Part shown: one piece after another, positions 56,465-64,000 of the stretch | How positions within the stretch are numbered: position 1 is the first letter of the stretch | How the letters are laid out: each line of letters opens with the position of its first letter | NCBI RefSeq assembly: GCF_964355755.1 | Contig: NC_092676.1 | Span: forward strand, 10,896,288-10,960,287 | Origin: Antedon mediterranea | Taxonomy: Eukaryota > Echinodermata > Crinoidea > Comatulida > Antedonidae | DNA: 64,000 bases | Direction: 5' to 3' | Program-made: the position numbers and the translations under genes | The notes under the pieces: model-generated | Seen by the model: the letters and a program-made list of their open reading frames with translations, nothing else | Told to the model about the DNA's origin: nothing | Database searches by the model: none

Positions 56465-59400
56465 TCACACTCGAACAGTTAATCCTAGAGCAAGTGACTT
56501 TGGAGTCTGCCTTCTTCCTTTCCAAGCAAGGTACAGGATGTCCTGGCATATCGATAAAATTTTCGTTCGAGTTTCTTCAGTAACATCTGAAAATGAGGTT
56601 TGTATAGTATCTTCTGCAGCACCAACACACTTTGCGATTAGATTAAACAACTCATATGGCACAATTTCAGATATGTCAACATCATTAATGTCCGCTGCTC
56701 TTGGAGGCCATTCACTCTGCATACCTTTGTTTGATTTGATGGCATTATTTACTATCGTACCTGCAAGTACATTTTATAGCATTGGGTGAATGAAACATAG
56801 TAATAATAAATTTATATAAAGCATATACTGTATTGTGTACAGCATTTATGATCGACACCACTTACTATCATAACAGTTTTGTTTTTTGAGTGCATACAGC
56901 TTTCACCTCTTTGATCCACAGCATTTCCTTAATTATGCAATAACATTTATTGTTGTTATTTAAAAATAAACCAATATATACAAGTTATTGTATTTTAACC
57001 GTACCTGCAAAATATAGAGTCCTTAGTTTGTCTCTATTGTCACCATCAGTGGAGATTTCGTGTGTTGTAGAAGTAGTTGGAATATCTATGTCATACTTTG
57101 ATGATTCATCTGTCTCCGTTGTACTTTTTCCTGATGACAAAAATGGATCAGCCACAAATCCTGGGGATACATTGCTAAAGTACACCAGAACTGATTCATT
57201 TCTAATTAAGAAAAAATAAATAAAATATTTAGTTTGACCAATCCACAAAAAGATTTTTTTTTTTAAATTATCCCTGGTGAAATAATCATTTAATATAAAC
57301 ACACTAAGCAACTAACCTTCTTGTGGGTGAATGAAAAATTAGGTTAGGATAATCCATCCTGAGCTTCTTCTTCAACACGTCTGATCTATAAATAACACAT
57401 TAATTGATTATAATTAATTGTAACACAGATAAAATGAAGAAATTATTACAGTAACTGGATCTCAAAAATATTACAAAATTATTTCATCGTTTTTAAGAAG
57501 GGATTGACAGCCTACCTTATAGTTGACAAGTAAACTTTTTCTGTTTTTTTCAATTGATTTCATGAAAAGCTTTTGGAGTTTTGCGAGTCTTAGTATCTCC
57601 TGTCCATACTGTAACCGTTTATCAATTACATCTCTGCAAAATACCTTATAGCTTTGCTTATATGTTAAAAAAACACTTTCCAATTCCCTGTAAATAATAA
57701 TAAATACTGTATTATTAAAATATATTTTAATATTTTATAGATTTTGGTGTTTAAAAATTCAACATTTAGACTGAAGCAAATAAAAAAAAAATTTAAAATG
57801 TAAATTTAAAAAACCAACAGAGTTTTAGAAAGTTACGTTTTACTCACTTTCCAGAATCATGTCGTTTACGTGAATTAACAACTATTTTGGTGTAGTTTTT
57901 GTAACATTGGTCATGATATCGCACTTCAATACAAGCACAGCTTTTGCCTCGAATGTCTTTTAAAATACTTTCGTCCTCTCTCATTTCTGCAGCTTTTCGC
58001 AACATTCCTGTCATAAATCAAATCAACAAAAGCAATAGTGTGTAATTCCTAAATGATTGAAATGATATTTTGTTATGCATAACTACAGCATGGAGATATA
58101 AAATGTATAGCTCCATGATTACACTATATAGCAAAGGTTCACATGGAAGAAATGTCCTGGAACACCTCATTATGCTGTACAGTAGGAAGGTTTTCTAATT
58201 GGATTACATCAGTTGAGCCTGCAAAACTCATTATAGGATGGGGATTAGAAAGCAGATTGATTAATTAACCATATGTTTACAAATTTCAAGGATAGGAGAA
58301 ACAACAATAACAAGTGAATTTTTTTTCTTCAAATAATTACCTGCATCATCTGTTAAAGCCTTTCTTAATTTATCATGACCTCTTTTGCCTTGGATCGTCA
58401 CTAATTTGTCTTGCAATTTACAAATGATACATTTCTTTGGCAAAATTGTGGCTTTTTGAACCATTGCTGTGGCTGAACTACTTCTCAAAAAATGCTTGGC
58501 CCTCTTAACTGGTGGCTCATATGGGCTCTCACTGTCTCCTGCTTGGGATCTCTTTTTGGCAACTCTTGTTTCAGCCTAAACATCAATTTCAACGTATAAT
58601 TAATTTATACAGCATTTTATTTTGTCTTATATAGAGCCTATATTGGTATTTAACTAAAATTAATTTTGTAGCCTACTGAATAATATATACTGTATAATAT
58701 AATATGGCCTAGGCCGGAGTATGGTCGAAGCGGCCGCCAAGCAAAGCGGCCGCCAGTTTAATATCGTCATTTATATGGAACGCCATGTGCGCTTTAATCT
58801 TTGATTGTCGTTGTCAACACCATGGCCTATGGCAGCTGTATGTATGGTCAAACCAATAAATATAAGCCAAATCATGAACTATCGAATCTTTATATTTCTA
58901 TAAAAATTAATGTATATTTTATTTGTATTTTAATACTGTTAACTAACTAAATATATTTACATATACCATCGAATCATTAATAATTTACGTTTGTATCATA
59001 ATCTACGTACTATTGAACCTTTATATCTCATTTACTATTTATTTATTTATATCTCTTTTTTTTAATATTGGCAGTGAAGGGAAAAAATAACGTTGAACTA
59101 ACCCGACGTTTCTCGGGCACTCTCCTATCGAATCTTTATACATACGTATTGCATTAATAATTTACGTACGGTATTGCCGAATCTTTATATCTCATTTACA
59201 TACTATCGAAACTTTATACTGTACAGTATTGCAATAATTTACGTACGGTATTGCCGAATCTTTATATCTCGTTTACATACTATCGAATCTTCATACAGTA
59301 TTGCAATAATTTACGTACGGTATTGCCGAATCTTTATATCTCGTTTACTTTACTATCGAATCTTCATACAGTATTGCAATAATTTACGTACGGTATTGCC

Positions 59401-61288
59401 GAATCTTTATATCTCATTTACATACTATCGAATCTTCATACAGTATTGCAATAATAATTTACGTACGGTATTGCCGAATCTTTATATCTCGTTTACTTTA
59501 CTATCGAATCTTCATACAGTATTGCAATAATGATTTACGTACGGTATTGCCGAATCTTTATATCTCGTTTACTTTACTATCGAATCTTCATACAGTATTG
59601 CAATAATTTACGTACGGTATTGCCGAATATTTATATCTCGTTCACTTTACTATCGAATCTTCATACAGTATTGCAATAATAATTTACGTACGGTATTGCC
59701 GAATCTTTAAATCTCGTTTACTTTACTATCGAATCTTTATACAGTATTGCAATACTAATTTACGTACGGTATTGCCGAATCTTTATATCTCGTTTACTTT
59801 ACTATCGAATCTTCATACAGTATTGCAATAAAAATTTACGTACGGTATTGCCGAATCTTTATATCTCGTTTACTTTACTATCGAATCTTTATACAGTATT
59901 GCAATACCAATTTACGTACGGTATTGCCAAATCTTTATATCTCATTTAGGCCTACATACTATCGAATCTTCATACAGTATTGCAATAATAATTAACGTAC
60001 GGTATTGCCGAATCTTTATATCTCATTTACAATGTGTACTATCGAATCTTGTTTTTTTATTGATTAGTAATAGGGTGTGTTATACATTAAGTGTTATTCC
60101 ATTGTAATACATTGTTTGTGTTTTCAATAAAGCAACATGGGGACGAAAACGCGACCTTCTACAGCCGGCCGTGTAGTTATTAGCAGAAATTCGCGTAATT
60201 AATTACCGTACCGTACAGACACTTGCATCTTATTTTAGTATTTAAAACTCATTTTAAATTGATCAATATTTAGATATCTGAAGGTATAAAATAATTTAGG
60301 ATATTAAATAAATGAATTGATGTCATCATGTTATTGTAATTATTATGATTGCGAACACTACTACAGTAGTTACTTTACTAATTAATTAATATACAATAAC
60401 AAATATATATATTTTGATATAATTTATTGAAAATATATATACATTATTCTTAATAATTGGCTTATTATATATTATATTAATATACAATACAAACACCACA
60501 ATGTATTTTATTGACTTTATTAAACATATCATTTAGAACAGTTAAAGTAAGTAATCATCGATTCGCCATTTCGTTTAAAAGAACGTATCACATTCAATCT
60601 GTAAAAAAAGAGAATAAATTACATAATAATTTAGATTGTTATTTACGTCCGAGGTAAAGAAAACCTGTCGAAACAATGACAATCAAAGATTACAAAACAA
60701 CGACAATCAAAGCGCACACGGCGTTCCATACAAATTACCGTTATTGAACTAGCGGCCGCTTTGGTTGGCGGCCGCTTCGACCGTAATCCCCTAGGCCTAG
60801 GGCCTAGGCCTACGTAGTAGTACTGGTACTAGTAGAAAGCCCAATCAACAACCAAGCACAGAAACTAAGGGCACAATATAGATCTATAAGTAAGTGCAGT
60901 AGCACCCTATATACTGTATCATTTAACTATATAGTTAACTCTTAGAGTATTCTGATAATAATAAACCAAATATTACCTTTTTTAGTCGAGATGTATCAGT
61001 ATATCGCCTGTAACAGGTAGCATGAAAACCTAAGCCTGGATGCTCGCGTACGACATCGTCAAACGATTTACCTTCATCAGACATACCAAGCTCCGTCAAA
61101 TGTATGGCGATTTCCTTGCCGTCTCCATCTAATTTTATCCAACTCTTTGAACAGAGCAACACTTTATTCCATCGAATCTCAGTAATTGGACTGATAATTT
61201 CATTTGAATTAATTGAATGCTTGTAAATTTGGAAAAAACATTTCAACTTTACTTTGTCTGAGCATGGAGGTATAAAAAAGACCTCCAT
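56465..61288 (-). CDS. Uncharacterised multi-exon protein with two Cys/His modules
   Basis: Seven exons on the minus strand: 61288-60977, 58575-58341, 58007-57848, 57687-57516, 57385-57317, 57201-57005 and 56760-56465. All have GT/AG ends. Exon 1 ends in a GFHATCYRRYTD block. Exons 2-3 join into CIICKLQDKLV through HDQCYKNYTK, so a C-x2-C...H-x3-C-Y...Y-T pattern occurs once fully and once in part: a probable duplicated zinc-binding module. Exon 2 also has a basic KRAKHFLR stretch. Exon 7 reads DISEIVPYELFNLIAKCVGA and ends SLALGLTVR, where I expect further coding sequence. I know similar hypothetical proteins from cnidarian and mollusc genomes, sometimes repeat-associated; function unknown. 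The exon 4 to exon 5 junction does not keep frame, so an exon is missing or the copy is damaged. An out-of-frame ATG at about 61326 starts a more natural N-terminus. Confidence 0.7.
58716..60789. mobile_element. Non-autonomous DNA transposon with 8-bp TSD, copy 2 (in an intron)
   Basis: It has the same termini as copy 1 (GGAGTATGGTCGAAGCGG on the left, GGATTACGGTCGAAGCGG reversed on the right) and the same internal order. It is flanked by exact CCTAGGCC octamers (58708-58715 and 60790-60797). It lies in intron 1 of the minus-strand gene. It is about 280 bases shorter than copy 1, partly from fewer minisatellite units. Confidence 0.93.
59105..60048. repeat. Minisatellite inside transposon copy 2
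   Basis: About 13 units of the TTTACGTACGGTATTGCC family. Most here carry CTCGTTTACTTTACTATC instead of the CTCATTTACATACTATC common in copy 1, so the arrays have homogenised separately. Confidence 0.93.
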
Positions 61289-61535
61289 GGTCTGAGCGAG
61301 AAGATCTTTCCTCGTCGGACGCCATTTCGTGTTTACATCGTGCTGATTTTGACGTCTGCTGCCTAAACGTCGCGTATGATTGGTTTAACTGATGTCATGT
61401 GATACAAAATGGCAACTGCGAAAATATATTCTTTTATACTTTTAAAATCAAGATTTCTTTAAAATGTCAGGAAAATTTTCGTGGAACTTTTTAATACGTG
61501 ATTAATTTATTTTTATGTATATGAATCAAGAGAGT

Positions 61536-62080
61536 TCACTTATTATGCTTAATGAGGAACAAGAAAAAATGTTTTCATCTTCACCGTAAGGCCTATTAAT
61601 GAAGTCGAGCTTTTAGTCGAGTTGCACACGTCTGGGTAACAAAGGCTATACATTGGCCAATGACAAGAGAGTATTTGAGGAGCAGACGAAATTTTGCGCA
61701 TTGATATCACTTTCCATTTCTTACAACACTTTTTACGCATCAGGACTATATACATGAAAAACAATTTTAATCGTTAATTATTAGAACAATATCAGTATTA
61801 ATTTAACAGTGAAGTATATTTGATTAACAACAAATAAAATCTTAAAAATATATTTAGGAACCATGGCGGTACGGTAACTTTTAAATTTTCTAGGCCCCCA
61901 ACAAAGTATGATCGCCACGAACCACGCACTTCATAGCGTGACAAGAAAGCGCTAGGCCCCCTAAACATTCCATCGCGTGGTGAATTGCCGCATCTCCCAT
62001 TGTCGCTATGGCGTGTGACGTGGCTCAAGTCGGACTTGCGTGAAGAAAATAATGTAATTTGTATACAGTTGTAAATAAAG
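61536..62080. repeat. Interspersed repeat, copy 1
   Basis: 61596-62080 matches 63407-63895 closely, from TTAATGAAGTCGAGC to GTTGTAAATAAAG, including CATTGGCCAATGACAAGAGA and CATTCCATCGCGTGGTG. The preceding 61536-61597 is the inverse of 55235-55300. The minus-strand frames inside are shared by both copies but show no known domain. Confidence 0.8.
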
Positions 62081-62586
62081 ATGATTTTCATTATTATAAT
62101 TTATACCAATGTATATTTAATTAAGCTAATATAAATATAGATATTTCATTCTTCAATATCTGGCCAATTTAACAACTCAATGACTGTTACGTTTTTTTAT
62201 AAACATCGTTTAAAAACCATTTAGTCGACCATTTAGTCTGCCCCCTCCAGGACTAAAAAAATCGATCAAAATCCGTCTCGATTTAGTCGAGGTTGGCCTG
62301 ATTTAGTTGGCGATTTAGTTGAAGTTCGGTTTATGAATTAAAATGACGTCATTTTTAAAGTTTTAGGTCGAACTACGACTGAAGTCCCTACACAATCCCA
62401 TGTTGTAGGTTTGAATGTAATATTCTTCATTATTCTACTAATCCGCCGAATAATTACCAGCTTATCGTTGGTACAGAATCTTAATTATAATTACGGCTAC
62501 TGTTTGACTTGATTTGATTTTGTTTAATATGGATTTCCTAATTTGTAATCAAAAAGTATGTTATGCATTTTAATTTTACTTTGCAG
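62081..62586. other. Repeat remnants with TTTAGTCG boxes
   Basis: 62220-62400 contains GATTTAGTCGAGGTTGG and GGTCGAACTACGACTGAAGTC, the reverse of the TTTAGTCGTAGTTCGA box at the 63285 repeat end. It is probably the opposite terminus of that family. Confidence 0.45.
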
Positions 62587-62696
62587 TGCTTACATCAGTG
62601 TACATGAAGGATACTGTACCTTGTACAAGTAACATTTTATCATCGTATTCGGGATTGTCAACGTTGGACCACATGAGTCTATTTCCAGTTTATTGA
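62587..62696 (+). other. Possible terminal coding exon (unproven)
   Basis: A strong acceptor (TTTAATTTTACTTTGCAG) is followed by a frame open for 35 codons, including YMKDTVPCTSNILSSYSGLS and ending FPVY-stop at 62696. Possible AATAAA lies near 62801. No family is recognised. Confidence 0.25.
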
Positions 62697-63284
62697 TCAG
62701 TATAGTAGTAAAGTAATTGTTATAAAATGTTACAAGCCTTAAAAGTTTGTCCCCGTATAGCTTTATATTAGTTTTTGATTTTTGTTTACGGTATGTTTTA
62801 ATAAAAATCCTACAATTAAATACGTGTTAATGTAAAGCCCAAGAAGTAATTTATAATTCTTCCATAAGCTTCCTAATTTCATGTATGTACACAGTCTAGG
62901 TACGTAAAAGCGTCACATTTTATATCTTATTTGTTTTGTGTATTTGCATTGTATTTCAGTAAAAAAAACGCTACTACTGTAAAAGGAAACATTTTTTTAC
63001 TGTGAAGTAATTAATTGAAATAATATTAATATTTAAATATTTGCATATTACAGACGTACCACCGTTTTCAAAATTCAAAATGTTCTAGCAATACTTTCAA
63101 ATTCGTAAATTAATAACAGTGGACTTGCCTTTTGAACTTCAGATTACGGATGGTATACAAACTTGCAAGAATTTAAAATATAGTGTAAAATATTCTGTAT
63201 TTATTTGTGTTGCAATGAATTTTACTGACTGCATACATAATGTAATGTTAAACTTAATTTCAATTAACTCCCTGCATGAGACTA
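62697..63284. other. Non-coding, nothing recognised
   Basis: AT-rich sequence. The 75-residue frame at 63119-63346 runs into the repeat and has no recognisable domain. Confidence 0.4.
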
Positions 63285-63406
63285 ACGCCCGTATTCTTAA
63301 ACCGGACTTTAGTCGTAGTTCGAAGTTCGACTTGAAAAAGTCGTAGTTCGAGCTATTACTTCAAATTCGATTAAAAAAACGAAGTAGTCGAAGTTTGCAG
63401 TTCGAC
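63285..63406 (+). repeat. Repeat end ACGCCCGTATTCTTAAACC, copy 2
   Basis: Nearly identical to 52790-52912. Here the block continues uninterrupted into the repeat at 63407. Confidence 0.85.
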
Positions 63407-63895
63407 TTAATGAAGTCGAGCTTTTAGTCGAGTTGCACACGTCTGGGTAACAAAGGCTATACATTGGCCAATGACAAGAGAGTATTTGAGGAGCAGACGA
63501 AATTTTGCGCATTGATATCACTTTCCATTTCTTACAACACTTTTTACGCATCAGGACTATATACATGAAAAATAATTTTAATCGTTAATTATTAGAACAA
63601 GATCAGTATTAATTTAACAGTGAAGTATATTTGATTAACAACAAATAAAATCTTCAAAATATATTTAGGAACCATGGCGGTACGGTAACTTTTATATTTT
63701 CTAGGCCCCCAACAAAGTATGATCGCCACGAACCACGCACTTCATAGCGTGACAAGAAAGCGCTAGGCCCCCTAAACATTCCATCGCGTGGTGAATTGCC
63801 GCATCTCCCATTGTCGCTATGGCGTGACGTACTGTAGCTCAAGTCGGACTTTGCGCGAAGAAAATAATGTAATTTGTATACAGTTGTAAATAAAG
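63407..63895. repeat. Interspersed repeat, copy 2
   Basis: Same as 61596-62080 with a few substitutions and small indels. With the block at 63285 it seems to form one longer element whose right end is not resolved. Confidence 0.85.
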
Positions 63896-64000
63896 GGGTG
63901 TGTAGAAAGCGACGACCTCGAATTGGACGACCCCAACGACCCGGGCGACCTCGAATTAAACGACCTCGAATTGAACGACCCATAAACACAAAACCGACGA
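63896..64000. repeat. CGACCTCGAATTGAACGACC array at window end
   Basis: The units CGACCTCGAATT(G/A)(G/A/C)ACGACC repeat about four times up to the window edge and may continue beyond. Confidence 0.75.

Noticed and set aside
59174-59530. 118-residue frame with the same repeats
   Set aside because: Minisatellite reading in transposon copy 2.
61549-62091. Minus-strand frames shared with 63309-63989
   Set aside because: They are kept in both copies only because the DNA repeat is recent; no domain or coding-type conservation can be seen.

Overview
This is a eukaryotic, AT-rich and intron-bearing window. The genome appears to be that of a marine invertebrate. The short palindromic motif TAGGCCTA is very frequent, and the gene content (microseminoprotein-like secreted peptides, ALKBH2, CR1/L2-like, L1/Tx1-like and Penelope-like retroelements) points most plausibly to an echinoderm or a related deuterostome. 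That assignment is inference. No operons, prokaryotic signals or CRISPR arrays are present. Most open frames in the window are chance or repeat readings; the real host genes are small exons spread over long introns.

Host genes: (1) the first coding exon of a minus-strand FAD/NAD(P)-binding flavoprotein (4440-4485), whose remainder lies outside the window; (2) two three-exon beta-microseminoprotein (PSP94)-like secreted Cys-rich peptides with identical intron phases, A (22175-23715) and B (36353-40974), about 14 kb apart; (3) ALKBH2, an AlkB-type DNA dioxygenase (43281-45566), whose 5' exon(s) are uncertain; (4) a convergent two-exon minus-strand gene for a divergent Bcl-2-like protein (47183-47740); (5) a minus-strand gene of at least seven exons (56465-61288) encoding an uncharacterised protein with two Cys/His modules.

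The rest is dominated by mobile DNA, much of it nested. 1.3-4.4 kb is a DNA element holding a second one. 4.8-7.3 kb is a dead L1/Tx1-like LINE. 7.75-10.1 kb is a dead minus-strand CR1/L2-like LINE with a 175-bp MITE inserted just behind its catalytic motif. 12.5-17.1 kb is a nearly complete LINE with ORF1 and ORF2, broken only by two single-base homopolymer shifts. 24.5-25.8 and 27.4-27.7 kb are further LINE fragments. 28.2-30.6 and 58.7-60.8 kb are two copies of one non-autonomous DNA element with perfect 8-bp target duplications and an internal 75-bp minisatellite; the second copy sits in an intron of gene 5. 49.2-52.6 kb is a TTAA-flanked element. 52.9-55.2 kb is a 2.3-kb foldback (near-palindromic) element carrying six nuclear-receptor DR1-type half-site pairs. 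61.6-63.9 kb holds two copies of a further repeat.

The genes do not form an obvious pathway. The strongest leads are the paired secreted Cys-rich peptides, the Bcl-2-like gene, the MITE lying on the ALKBH2 splice acceptor, the two-copy 8-bp-TSD element family, and the foldback element that duplicates DR1 sites. Exon limits were placed by eye from GT/AG signals, frame continuity and family resemblance; no search or alignment program was run.
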